Below, in pieces: positions 1 to 7,475 of a stretch of DNA of 64,000 nucleotides. The stretch is from contig NZ_JAGPYK010000009.1 in NCBI RefSeq assembly GCF_018070045.1, positions 62,001 to 126,000 on the forward strand, read 5' to 3'. Position numbers and translations under genes: made by a program. The stretch comes from Micromonospora sp. U21 (lineage in GTDB: Bacteria > Actinomycetota > Actinomycetes > Mycobacteriales > Micromonosporaceae). Each line of letters starts with the position of its first letter. The first letter of the stretch is position 1. Below the pieces are notes generated by a model that saw only the letters and a list, made by a program, of their open reading frames with translations, was not told the DNA's origin and made no database searches.

Positions 1-1
1 G

Positions 2-544
2 CTGGTCATCTCGCTCTGCGCCGGGCTGCCCACCAGCTTCTTCAACCGCCGGCTGCCCGAGGGGACGCCGGTGGTCCGGGTGATGACCAACACCCCGGCC
101 CTGGTCGACCAGGCGATGACGGCGATCTCGGCGGGCGCGCACGCCACCGGTGCGCACCTGGCGCTGGCCGAGGAGATGTTCAAGCCCCTCGGCCAGACGA
201 TCCGGGTGCCCGAGTCGCAGCAGGACGCGGTCACCGCGCTCTCCGGCTCCGGCCCGGCCTACTTCTATCTGCTGGTCGAGGCCATGATCGACGCCGGGAT
301 CCTGCTCGGGCTGCCCCGGCAGGTGGCGCACGAGCTGATCGTGCAGACCGCGATCGGCTCCGCGGTGATGCTGCGCGACTCCGGCGAGCACCCGGTCAAG
401 CTGCGCGAGGCGGTCACCTCGCCGGCCGGCACCACCATCTCCGCCATCCGCGAGCTGGAGAAGCACGGCGTCCGGGCGGCGCTGCTCGCCGCGCTGGAGG
501 CGGCCCGGGACCGCGCCCGCGAACTGGCCGCCCAGGCCGACTGA
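2..544 (+). CDS. proC: Pyrroline-5-carboxylate reductase, 5' truncated
   Basis: Catalyses the last step of proline synthesis, NAD(P)H reduction of pyrroline-5-carboxylate, in the cytoplasm. The reading frame is open from base 2, so the N-terminal Rossmann part lies outside the window and 180 codons remain. The C-terminal dimerisation domain is clear: SGSGPAYFYLLVEAMIDAG (codons about 81-99) and the later TSPAGTT stretch are family hallmarks. The upstream VRVMTNTPA segment matches the P5C-reductase PN(T)P region. The protein ends normally in TGA. A DUF2203 gene follows 44 bases downstream with its own start signals. The identification is firm; only the missing 5' end limits it. Confidence 0.95.
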   Translation: MVISLCAGLPTSFFNRRLPEGTPVVRVMTNTPALVDQAMTAISAGAHATGAHLALAEEMFKPLGQTIRVPESQQDAVTALSGSGPAYFYLLVEAMIDAGILLGLPRQVAHELIVQTAIGSAVMLRDSGEHPVKLREAVTSPAGTTISAIRELEKHGVRAALLAALEAARDRARELAAQAD

Positions 545-576
545 AGCCGCAGGGCCTGGCCGCCCGGCGCGTGCCG

Positions 577-582
577 CATACT
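577..582 (+). promoter_or_regulatory. Probable -10 box for the DUF2203 gene
   Basis: CATACT lies 6 bases before the GTG at 589, the spacing seen at other apparent leaderless starts in this window. No convincing -35 was found. The first base departs from the TAnnnT consensus. Confidence 0.4.
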
Positions 583-588
583 GGCCCG

Positions 589-939
589 GTGTTCACACTC
601 GCCCAGGCCCGGCACCTGGTGGCCACCCTGCAGCCGCGCGTCGACGAGTTGATCCGGCTCCGGGCCGACCTGGCCGAGCTACGCGTCGACCTCGCCGATC
701 ACGGCGTCAGCGCGCTCGGCGGGCTGGCCGAGGTGAAGGGGCTGGAGGCCCGGCTGCACGCCGTCGTCGACGAGCTGCACCAGCACGACATCCAGGTCAA
801 GGGCATCGCGCCGGTGCTGCTCGACTTTCCCGGCGAACGCGCCGGCCGCGCCGTGCTCTGGTGCTGGCTGGAGGGGGACTCCGACGTGCGCTGGTACCAC
901 CGGGCCGAGTGCGGCTTCGCCGGCCGCCGTCCGGCCTGA
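589..939 (+). CDS. DUF2203 family protein
   Basis: A 116-residue cytoplasmic protein of unknown function. It begins FTLAQARHLVATLQPRVDEL, runs through a helical segment rich in Leu, Arg and Glu, and ends with a compact region containing LWCWLEGDSDVRWYHR; this layout is typical of DUF2203 proteins. GTG at 589 is preferred over GTG at 571 because the six codons in between (gtgccgcatactggcccg) contain the likely -10 box, and no ribosome binding site precedes either. The gene lies between proC and a convergent sortase gene. No catalytic motif is visible and no function is proposed. Confidence 0.8.
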   Translation: MFTLAQARHLVATLQPRVDELIRLRADLAELRVDLADHGVSALGGLAEVKGLEARLHAVVDELHQHDIQVKGIAPVLLDFPGERAGRAVLWCWLEGDSDVRWYHRAECGFAGRRPA

Positions 940-969
940 CGCTCCCGTCACCGCACGATCCACTCCACA

Positions 970-1018
970 TCCCGGAAGCCGGGGCATCCCGGTGAGCCGG
1001 AAGCCCCGACATCCGGGA
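970..1018. repeat. Imperfect inverted repeat at a convergent junction
   Basis: TCCCGGAAGCCGGGGC (970-985) pairs with GCCCCGACATCCGGGA (1003-1018), with two mismatches and a 17-base loop. It lies between the ends of the DUF2203 and sortase genes and could act as a two-way terminator; there is no T-run. Confidence 0.55.
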
Positions 1019-1030
1019 ACCGGAGTCGAT

Positions 1031-1078
1031 CAGGCCGCGACCGGCTCAGGCCGCGACCGGCTCAGGCCGCGACCGGCT
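1031..1078. repeat. 16-bp tandem repeat, three copies
   Basis: CAGGCCGCGACCGGCT occurs three times in perfect tandem, followed by a degenerate fourth copy. It lies just past the stop codon of the leftward sortase gene. 16 bp is not a multiple of three, so it would not be neutral inside a coding frame. Confidence 0.85.
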
Positions 1079-1098
1079 CAGCCCGCGGCGTCGCCGGC

Positions 1099-1779
1099 TC
1101 AGCCTGCGGCGGACTCCGGCAGGGCAGGGTCGGCGGCGTCGGCCACCGCGAACACCACCACGTTGTCCCGGTAGTGCCCGCGCCGCCGGTCGAAGTCGCC
1201 GCCACAGGTGACCAGGCGCAGCTCCGCGCCGGGCGTGGGGCCGTAGACCACGGCGGTCGGAAACCGGTCCTTGCGGGTGCGCAGCGACCCGGTCACCCGG
1301 AACGGCAGGCGCTGCCCACCGCGCCACACCTCCACCCGGTCGCCGGGACGCAGTTCGCCGAGCCGGGCGAAGACCGCCGGGCCGCGCCGCGAGTCCAGGT
1401 GTCCGGCCAGCACGGCCGGGCCGGTGTCACCGGGGGCCGGGCCGCCGCCGTACCAGCCGGCCGTCTCGAAGTCGGTCGGCGGAATCAGCGTGCCGGCGTG
1501 GTCCAGACCCAGGACGGTGAGCGTGGAGTCGACGCCGATCCGCGGTACGCGTACCCGGGTGGGTGGACCCTGCGGCGCGGGCGCCGCGGCAGCGGACGGG
1601 CAGTCGTCGGTGCAGCCGGGCCGCCAGCTCGCCGCCGGCGGCGGCGCCGGGCCGGTGGTGGCCAGCCCGACCCCGGTGCCGGCGGCCAGGCAGACCGCCG
1701 CGCCGGCCGAGACCAGCGCGGCCAGCGGCACCCGGCGGTCGCGGTGCCGTCGGATCGCTGGGCCGGGCCCGGTGCTCAC
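1099..1779 (-). CDS. Class F sortase
   Basis: A membrane-anchored transpeptidase-like protein of 226 residues. A hydrophobic segment (about 18-42) is followed by a Pro/Ala linker and the sortase barrel. The catalytic residues can be placed: His127 in LAGHLDS, Cys192 in LVTCGG and probably Arg200 in the following DFDRRR stretch. The short length and the TCGGxFD sequence point to the actinobacterial class F group, whose substrates are mostly unknown. GTG at 1779 is chosen because it forms a GTGA overlap with the stop of the upstream DUF4397 gene, implying translational coupling. The partner lacks an LPxTG signal, so the pairing does not reveal the sorting substrate. Confidence 0.88.
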   Translation of the reverse strand: MSTGPGPAIRRHRDRRVPLAALVSAGAAVCLAAGTGVGLATTGPAPPPAASWRPGCTDDCPSAAAAPAPQGPPTRVRVPRIGVDSTLTVLGLDHAGTLIPPTDFETAGWYGGGPAPGDTGPAVLAGHLDSRRGPAVFARLGELRPGDRVEVWRGGQRLPFRVTGSLRTRKDRFPTAVVYGPTPGAELRLVTCGGDFDRRRGHYRDNVVVFAVADAADPALPESAAG

Positions 1780-2642
1780 CAGGTGGTGCGCCGCCGCCGA
1801 CGCCACAGCAGCAGGCTCACCGCGACGGCCGCCGCGGCCAGCCCGCCGGCCACCAGGGGGTACGCACCGCGCCCGGCTGCGGCGGTGCCGCCGGCGCCGG
1901 TGTCCACCCCACCGGCGGGGACGACGGTGCCGCCCTCGGCGTCGCGGCGCAGCTCGGCGGTGAGACCGCCCTGCTTCGCGTCGAGCACCAGCAGGGAGTA
2001 GACGGCGCCGCCGGTGAGCCGCACCTCGGTGTCGGTGCTCGGCCCGCCGGCCCCGGTCAGCCGCAGCCGCCAGCTACCCGGCTCCACCTGCTGGTAGTCC
2101 GTGGTGGTGGCGAACTGCACGCCGTTGGCGATCATCGGGCCGTCGGCGGCGGCCACATCCAGCACCGGGGTCCGCACGGACGCCTGCACGACGCGCACCT
2201 TGGCGCGACCCCGGGTGGGCGCGCTGAGGTCGTCGTTGAGCACCCGCAAGCCCAGGTCGGCGTGCCGGCCGACGCCGGCCACCGTGTACGCGTCGCCACT
2301 GGTCACCGCGACCTCGGTGGTGAGGACCGGGGGACCGCTGGCGGGGGCGCCCGCCTCGCGCATCGCCACCGCGTACCGGCCGGGCGCCAGCTCCAGGTAG
2401 TCGGAGACCACGCCATAGCCCACTCCCGGAAAGACCCGTGGCTTCGCGGCGTCGGGGGCGGCCAGGTAGACGTCCACGGCCGGGGTGTCGGGGGAGAGAT
2501 GGGCGAGCCGGACGTATCCGACGGTGTCCGCGCCGGCGCTGGCCGGTGTGGAGACGCCGACGGCGGCGAGGGTGGTGCAGAGCAGGAGCGCGCCAGCGCC
2601 GGCCAGCAGCCGGCGGGGCACGGTGGTAGGGAGCATGCGCAT
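1776..2642 (-). CDS. Secreted, membrane-anchored DUF4397 protein
   Basis: A 288-residue exported protein. It has a signal peptide (about 1-35, ending in ASAGA), two tandem DUF4397-like beta domains with the YVRLAHLSPDTPAVDVYL opening, and a C-terminal helix (about 261-280) followed by RRRRR. This predicts an extracellular domain held by a stop-transfer tail. ATG at 2642 is preferred over the longer frame to 2732 because GGAGG lies 5 bases upstream and the signal peptide then sits at the N-terminus. No LPxTG-like motif precedes the C-terminal helix. The gene overlaps the class F sortase start. DUF4397 has no settled function; a cell-surface role is inferred only. Confidence 0.85.
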   Translation of the reverse strand: MRMLPTTVPRRLLAGAGALLLCTTLAAVGVSTPASAGADTVGYVRLAHLSPDTPAVDVYLAAPDAAKPRVFPGVGYGVVSDYLELAPGRYAVAMREAGAPASGPPVLTTEVAVTSGDAYTVAGVGRHADLGLRVLNDDLSAPTRGRAKVRVVQASVRTPVLDVAAADGPMIANGVQFATTTDYQQVEPGSWRLRLTGAGGPSTDTEVRLTGGAVYSLLVLDAKQGGLTAELRRDAEGGTVVPAGGVDTGAGGTAAAGRGAYPLVAGGLAAAAVAVSLLLWRRRRRTTW

Positions 2643-2774
2643 GTCGCCTCCGAGAGCACGGTCGGTGAGCGGGCGGCAACCCACGGAACAGAGTCCCGTG
2701 TACGGGACCAGGGCGCAAGTTGTCACCGGCATGTCGGCGGATTTTTGTCAGCTATCGATGATCGTCCGGGCCGA

Positions 2775-3443
2775 TCAGTCCTTCACGGCGAGGAAGCCGA
2801 GCAGATCCGGCACGCCGTCCGGCCCCGCCTCGGCGATCCGGACGAGCCGGAGACCGGCGGTCACGGTCGCGTTGAGCAGGTCGGCGAGCGGGACGTGCCA
2901 GGCACCGACCCGGACGCGGACGCCGCTGGTGTTCCAGCTGGCGAAGCTGCGTGACCGGTCGGCGTACCGCTCGTCGACGACGACGCTTCGCCGCTGGCTC
3001 CGGTCGGCGAACGCCCCCACGAAGCACGGATGCACGCCCAGGTGCACGAACCGCCCGCCGGGGCGCAGCACCCGGGCGACCTCGCGCAGCACGGCAGGGT
3101 AGTCGGGCACGTCGGTGCTGGAGAGCACGCACATCGCGGCGGGCAGCGACGCGCCGGCTACGGCCAGCTCCGTCGCGTCGACCCGCGCCACCGGCAGCCG
3201 CCCGGCGGCGTGCCGCAGTTGCCCGCCGGACAGGTCCATGCCCACCGGCGTCCAACCCAGACTCGACGGCACGGCCGCATGCGCGCCGGTGCCGCAGCAG
3301 ACGTCCAGGCAGGTGCCCTCGCCCGGACCGAGCAGGTCCGCGAGGGTGCCGTGCACCCGCCGGAGATAGTCACCCCCGGCGGAGATGAAGTCCTCGTACC
3401 AGTCCGCGTGGGCGTCGTACGCCGGTGTGCTCGTCGCTCCCAT
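2775..3443 (-). CDS. Class I SAM-dependent methyltransferase
   Basis: A 222-residue cytoplasmic methyltransferase. Motif I is LDVCCGTGAHA (about residues 46-56), followed by the acidic end of strand 2 in GMDLSGGQLRHA and a motif-IV-like CVLSSTDVPDYPAVLREVARVL region; this is the Methyltransf_11/25 arrangement. The substrate cannot be inferred. ATG at 3443 lies 6 bases from a TAGCAT box on the same strand, suggesting a leaderless transcript. It is divergent from the GT87 gene. Promiscuous small-molecule or ubiquinone-like methyltransferases share this fold. Confidence 0.85.
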   Translation of the reverse strand: MGATSTPAYDAHADWYEDFISAGGDYLRRVHGTLADLLGPGEGTCLDVCCGTGAHAAVPSSLGWTPVGMDLSGGQLRHAAGRLPVARVDATELAVAGASLPAAMCVLSSTDVPDYPAVLREVARVLRPGGRFVHLGVHPCFVGAFADRSQRRSVVVDERYADRSRSFASWNTSGVRVRVGAWHVPLADLLNATVTAGLRLVRIAEAGPDGVPDLLGFLAVKD

Positions 3444-3449
3444 CCGCCG

Positions 3450-3455
3450 ATGCTA
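3450..3455 (-). promoter_or_regulatory. Probable -10 box for the methyltransferase gene
   Basis: TAGCAT on the minus strand ends 6 bases before the ATG at 3443, fitting TAnnnT and a leaderless start. No clear -35. Confidence 0.5.
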
Positions 3456-3538
3456 GGGACGTGCGCCCGCCACGCGGAGGCCGTTCTCCCGACGGCAGAC
3501 GCGGTGTCGACGGGCCGACGCAGATCGTTGTGCTCCCT

Positions 3539-3544
3539 TATTCT
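3539..3544 (+). promoter_or_regulatory. Probable -10 box for the GT87 gene
   Basis: TATTCT ends 6 bases before the ATG at 3551, and no ribosome binding site precedes that ATG, so a leaderless start is likely. Confidence 0.5.
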
Positions 3545-3550
3545 CGGTCG

Positions 3551-5152
3551 ATGCGGGATCGCCGAGTGGCGCTGGTGTGGACGGCCTTCGTCGTCGTCGC
3601 GCTGGTGTCCTGTGTGCTCGTGTCGCGACGCGAGGACCGCCTCTCCGACCTGCACATCTACTACGGAGCGTTGTCCGACCTGCACGCCGGGCGGCCGCTG
3701 TACGGATACGTGGCGGAGAACGGGGGGCCGTTCACCTATCCGCCGTTCGCCGCCCTCGTGCTGGGTCCGATCACCGCCGTCAGCGAGGGCGTGTTGCAGG
3801 CGGTCTGGCTGCTGGCGACGTGCGCGGCCGTCGTCGCCATCGCCGGGTCGGTCGGTGTCGCGCTGACCGCCCGACGGTCCCGTCGCCCGCTCGTCGTGGC
3901 GGTGGCGGCCACGGTGCTGATGCTCTCCGCGCCGGTGCAGAGCAACCTGCGCTTCGGGCAGGTCAGCATCTTCGTCGTGCTGATGGCGCTGCTGGACGGG
4001 ATGGGCGTGGTTCCACCCCGCGTGCGTGGCGTGCTGGTCGGGGTGGCCGCGGCGATCAAGCTGACCCCACTGCTGTTCGTGGTCTACTTCCTCGTCACCG
4101 GTCGCTACCGCGACGCCGGCCGGGCGGCGGCGACGTTCGTGGCCTGCGCCGGGCTCGCCGCGATCGTGCTGCCCGGCGAGAGCTGGACCTACTGGACCCA
4201 GGCCGTGCGGCAGACCTCCCGGATCGGCAACCTGGCCTCGCTCGGCAACCAGTCCGTGCACGGGATGCTGCTGCGCGTCGGGGTCGACGAGGCGGCGCTG
4301 CCCCTCCTCTGGGCCGGTCTGGTGGCGCTCATCTGCGCGGCGGCGCTGCTGCGCGCCCGGCAGTTGACCGCGCAGGGCCGCCCCGGGCACGCCGCGGTGC
4401 TCGTCGGTTGCGCCACCGTGGCCGCGTCCCCGGTTTCCTGGACCCACCATCAGGTGTGGCCGGTGCTCGCCGCGATGCTGCTGATCGGCGCGTCCGGCGT
4501 CACCCAGCGGGCCGCCGGCGCGGCGCTGCTCGCCGCCATGGTCGTCTCGTTGGGGGCCGTCCTCAGCCCGGTGTCGATACGGCCGGGCGTGCAGTTCCTG
4601 TTGGAGAACGCGCGCGCCGTCGGGGTGTGCCTGCTGTGCCTGGCCGGCTTCGGTGGCGTCGCGGTCGCCGCCGCCCGGACGCACCGGCGACCGGCCGCCG
4701 GGCGGGCCTGGTGGCGGGTGGGCGTCACGGCCACCGTGGCGGTGGCGTTCTTCGCCGTGCAACCGCTGCCCGCCGGGGCGGACCCGACCTTCAAGGCGTA
4801 CAGCCTCGACGACGTGGTCAACCCGCGATACTTCTTCGTCTGCCGTGGCCCGGCCGAGTGCGCCGCCTACGGCACCGACGCGCCGGTCACCTTCGGCACC
4901 CGGGCCGAGAAGACCAAGGTGCGGGTCAACGGTGTGGTCTCCGGACAGGTGGCCCGGTTGGAGTACTACTCCGCGCCGGGCGGGGCGCCCCGGACCATTC
5001 CCCTGCTCGCCGCCTACCCGGGGACGCGGACGTTCTCGTTCCGGTCGGCGAGCATGGCACAGGGTCGGCTCGTCGCGTACGCCTCGGACGGCCAGCGGAT
5101 CGCCAGCTACGACGAGGAACTCGCCGCCGCCCTGCGGACGACCACCCGCTAG
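3551..5152 (+). CDS. GT87-family mannosyltransferase with extra C-terminal domain
   Basis: A 533-residue polytopic membrane glycosyltransferase of the DUF2029/GT87 group, which uses polyprenyl-phosphate-mannose to add alpha-1,2-mannose outside the membrane (family knowledge). Evidence: an N-terminal membrane segment, the acidic loop DLHIYYGALSDLHAGRPLYG, PFTYPPFAALVLG, and the family's SWTHHQVWPV near residue 300. About 10 hydrophobic segments end near residue 405. Unusually, residues about 410-533 form a soluble tail (DPTFKAYSLDDVV onward, with two Cys in FVCRGPAECAAYG) not part of the usual fold. ATG at 3551 fits the -10 box. The mycobacterial homologue class includes Rv2181, near the pknL cluster. 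Confidence 0.85.
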   Translation: MRDRRVALVWTAFVVVALVSCVLVSRREDRLSDLHIYYGALSDLHAGRPLYGYVAENGGPFTYPPFAALVLGPITAVSEGVLQAVWLLATCAAVVAIAGSVGVALTARRSRRPLVVAVAATVLMLSAPVQSNLRFGQVSIFVVLMALLDGMGVVPPRVRGVLVGVAAAIKLTPLLFVVYFLVTGRYRDAGRAAATFVACAGLAAIVLPGESWTYWTQAVRQTSRIGNLASLGNQSVHGMLLRVGVDEAALPLLWAGLVALICAAALLRARQLTAQGRPGHAAVLVGCATVAASPVSWTHHQVWPVLAAMLLIGASGVTQRAAGAALLAAMVVSLGAVLSPVSIRPGVQFLLENARAVGVCLLCLAGFGGVAVAAARTHRRPAAGRAWWRVGVTATVAVAFFAVQPLPAGADPTFKAYSLDDVVNPRYFFVCRGPAECAAYGTDAPVTFGTRAEKTKVRVNGVVSGQVARLEYYSAPGGAPRTIPLLAAYPGTRTFSFRSASMAQGRLVAYASDGQRIASYDEELAAALRTTTR

Positions 5153-5187
5153 GCGACGCCGCAGAGGGCCCCGCCTGGCGGTGACGG

Positions 5188-5862
5188 TCAGCGGATGGCG
5201 GCGGCCAGGAGGGCGCGCAGCGTGTCGGCGTCGCCCCGCTTCGGGTGCTCCCAGTTGGTGGGGTCGGCCGAGTAGAGCGTGCCGTAGGCCGGGGTGTCCG
5301 GCTGGTAGCGCCACCCCTCGGCCAGCGGGCCGACGTCCACCGCGTCGTAGCCGATCCGGTCCAGGAATTCCGTCACCTCGGACTTCGCGGCGGCGTCGTC
5401 GCCGGCGATCGCGAGGGCGCTGCGGTCGGCTGCGCCCGACGGCCGGGCCAGCGAGGCCAGGTGCTTGAAGAAGATGTTGTTGAAGACCTTGACCACCCGG
5501 GCGTCCGGCAGGTGCCGCTGGAGCAGCTCGCTGCTGGTGACCTCGCCGGAGTCCAGCTCCGGGAAGTTCCCGTCGCGCTCCGTGTAGTAGTTGTTGGTGT
5601 CGATGACGACCTTGCCGGCCAGCGGCTCCACCGGCACCGCCCGGTAGGCCTTCAGGGGAACGCTGACCACCACGAGGTCGCCGACCTGCGCCGCGTCCTG
5701 TGCCATGCCGGCGCTGGCGTGCTGGCCCAGCTCGTCGACCAGCTCGGTGAGCGTCTCCGGCCCCCGCGAGTTGCTCAGCACCACCTCGTAGCCGGCGGCC
5801 ACCGCCAGCCGGGCCAGGGTGCCGCCGATGTTGCCACTGCCGATCAGTCCCACAGTTGTCAT
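5188..5862 (-). CDS. NADPH-dependent F420 reductase-like protein
   Basis: A 224-residue cytoplasmic oxidoreductase of the F420H2:NADP family (DUF2437/NADP_oxidored type). The N-terminus is a Rossmann fold, GLIGSGNIGGTLARLA, with SNSRGPETL supplying phosphate contacts for NADP. The central VVVSVPLKAYRAV and DTNNYYTERDG segments are typical of Fno-like proteins. It would move hydride between NADPH and coenzyme F420, although some homologues use other substrates. ATG at 5862 gives a start directly at the Rossmann strand. The longer frame to 6609 is antisense to the next gene and is rejected. It is convergent with the GT87 gene and divergent from an acetyltransferase. Confidence 0.85.
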   Translation of the reverse strand: MTTVGLIGSGNIGGTLARLAVAAGYEVVLSNSRGPETLTELVDELGQHASAGMAQDAAQVGDLVVVSVPLKAYRAVPVEPLAGKVVIDTNNYYTERDGNFPELDSGEVTSSELLQRHLPDARVVKVFNNIFFKHLASLARPSGAADRSALAIAGDDAAAKSEVTEFLDRIGYDAVDVGPLAEGWRYQPDTPAYGTLYSADPTNWEHPKRGDADTLRALLAAAIR

Positions 5863-5950
5863 GTTGGTTCCCAACTCCGTCCACCCGCGACACATTCCCG
5901 ACCGCCGTGGTGGGTTATTCCGGTTGTCGAGGCGCCGACGGGTGCGCAGA

Positions 5951-6802
5951 ATGCCGTCCGTGCAGTGTCTGACCGAGGATCTCGCGACCTTCGCCGCCGC
6001 AGCCGACGCCTGGTTGCGTCGCGAGCCCGTCCTGCACAACGTACTGCTCACGCTGGTCGCGGACCGGCTCTCCGGTGACGTGCCACTCTCCGGGGACGAG
6101 CGGTTCGTCCGGGTGGTCGACGGCGCGACGGTGGGTGCGGCGGTGCACACGCCGCCGCGCGGGCCGTTGCTCGGCGCGGTGTCGGCGGCGGCCACGCGGG
6201 CGCTCGCCGAGCACTTCGTCCGGGCGGTGCCGCCGCTGGTCGAGGTGCACGGCCCGGTCCCGGCCGTGGTCGGGTTCGCCGAGCGGTACGCCCAACACGC
6301 TGACAGGATCGCCGTACCCGGCACCGCGCAGCGGATCTTCCAGCTGGACGCGGTCCGGCCGCCGGTGGGTGTGCCCGGACGCGCCCGCCCGGCCACCGCC
6401 GCGGACCGGGACCTGCTGATCGCCTGGTCCGCCGCGTACGGCGCGGAGACGATGCCCGACGGTCCGCCGGTCGACGCGGCCGGGCAGATCGGCGCCCGAC
6501 TGCCGTACGGCGACCTGCTCTGGCTGTGGGAGCAGGCCGGCACGCCGGTCTCGACGGCCTGGCTGAGCCGGCCGGTCGCCGGCGTGGTCCGAATCAGCGG
6601 CGTGTACACGCCGCCACAGTGGCGGGGGCACGGCTACGCCAGCGGCTGCGTCGCGCACGTCAGCCAATACGCGCTGGACGCCGGCGCCGCCGCGTGCGCG
6701 CTCTACACCGATCTCGCCAACCCGACCAGCAACCGGATCTACCAGGCCCTCGGCTACCGCCCGCTGGCGGACGCGGCGCAGTGGCGGTTCGCCGGGCCGT
6801 GA
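5951..6802 (+). CDS. GNAT-family N-acetyltransferase
   Basis: A 283-residue protein with a divergent N-terminal half and a C-terminal GNAT acetyl-CoA domain. The acetyl-CoA loop is visible as VYTPPQWRGHGYASGCVAHV (around residue 217-236), followed by CALYTDLANPTSNRIYQALGY, the usual strand and helix after motif A. ATG at 5951 is chosen because upstream sequence is antisense to the F420 reductase promoter region. The N-terminal half may be a second, degenerate GNAT lobe. The substrate is unknown. It converges with glutathione peroxidase, the two stops only 11 bases apart. Confidence 0.82.
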   Translation: MPSVQCLTEDLATFAAAADAWLRREPVLHNVLLTLVADRLSGDVPLSGDERFVRVVDGATVGAAVHTPPRGPLLGAVSAAATRALAEHFVRAVPPLVEVHGPVPAVVGFAERYAQHADRIAVPGTAQRIFQLDAVRPPVGVPGRARPATAADRDLLIAWSAAYGAETMPDGPPVDAAGQIGARLPYGDLLWLWEQAGTPVSTAWLSRPVAGVVRISGVYTPPQWRGHGYASGCVAHVSQYALDAGAAACALYTDLANPTSNRIYQALGYRPLADAAQWRFAGP

Positions 6803-6813
6803 TGCCAGCCGGG

Positions 6814-7308
6814 TCAGGCCGTGGCGGGTAGCACCTTCTCGATGGCGGCGCGCAGCTCGTCGGCGCCGGGCTCGACCGTGGGGGCGAACCGGGCGGCGAC
6901 CGTGCCGTCCGGCGCCACCAGGAACTTCTCGAAGTTCCACCGGACGTCCCCGGTGTGCCCGTCGGCGTCCGGGGTGTCCACCAGCGCGGCGTAGAGCGGG
7001 TGCCGGTCGGGGCCGTTGACGTCGACCTTCTCGGTCAGCGGGAAGGTGACCCCGTAGTTGACCTCGCAGAAGTCGCTGATCTCGGCGGCGCTTCCCGGCT
7101 CCTGCCCGGCGAACTGGTTGCAGGGCACGCCGAGCACCACCAGGCCGCGGTCGGCGTAGGAGTCCGCGAGGGTCTGGAGGCCGGCGTACTGGGGGGTGAG
7201 GCCGCAGCGGGAGGCCACGTTGACGACCAGCAGCGCCCGGCCGCGGTAGCGGGCGAGGTCGGCGGGGCCGCCGGTGAGGGCGTCGATCGGGATGTCGAAG
7301 ACGGTCAT
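6814..7308 (-). CDS. Glutathione peroxidase family thiol peroxidase
   Basis: A 164-residue peroxidase reducing hydroperoxides. In actinomycetes the electron donor is usually thioredoxin or mycothiol rather than glutathione (family knowledge). The catalytic set is complete: Cys35 (NVASRCGLT), Gln65 (NQFAGQ) and Trp124-Asn125 (WNFEKFLV). Cys81 (FCEVNYG) is the likely resolving cysteine of the thioredoxin-dependent type. No signal peptide, so it is cytoplasmic. ATG at 7308 is the only sensible start. The length is typical. Confidence 0.93.
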   Translation of the reverse strand: MTVFDIPIDALTGGPADLARYRGRALLVVNVASRCGLTPQYAGLQTLADSYADRGLVVLGVPCNQFAGQEPGSAAEISDFCEVNYGVTFPLTEKVDVNGPDRHPLYAALVDTPDADGHTGDVRWNFEKFLVAPDGTVAARFAPTVEPGADELRAAIEKVLPATA

Positions 7309-7398
7309 GGCCCGAGGCTACGCGCCGGCCGGCGGGGCTCCGATGACGGGCGGAGCAGGTGCACTCCACGCACCAGAAGAAATCGAAACATGCACATC

Positions 7399-7428
7399 TT
7401 GACGAAGTGATGACGCCGTGAGTACCGT
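7399..7428 (+). promoter_or_regulatory. Sigma-70-type promoter of the chitinase gene
   Basis: TTGACG (7399-7404) and TACCGT (7423-7428) are separated by 18 bases, a good housekeeping-type -35/-10 pair, 48 bases before the chitinase ATG. Confidence 0.6.
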
Positions 7429-7443
7429 CTCACCATCTCTTTT

Positions 7444-7454
7444 GGAAAGTTTCC
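7444..7454. promoter_or_regulatory. Palindromic operator candidate before the chitinase gene
   Basis: GGAAAGTTTCC has perfect 5-bp arms around one base and lies between the -10 box and the ribosome binding site, where a bound repressor would block transcription. GAAAnTTTC-type palindromes have been described before polysaccharide-degrading enzyme genes in streptomycetes; which regulator would bind here is unknown. Confidence 0.5.
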
Positions 7455-7475
7455 TAACAGTTCGGGAGACGCCTC

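Noticed and set aside
3158..5893. 911-codon open frame on the minus strand
   Set aside because: It runs antisense through the GT87 gene, has low-complexity Arg/Gly/His composition and no family features; a GC-rich shadow frame.
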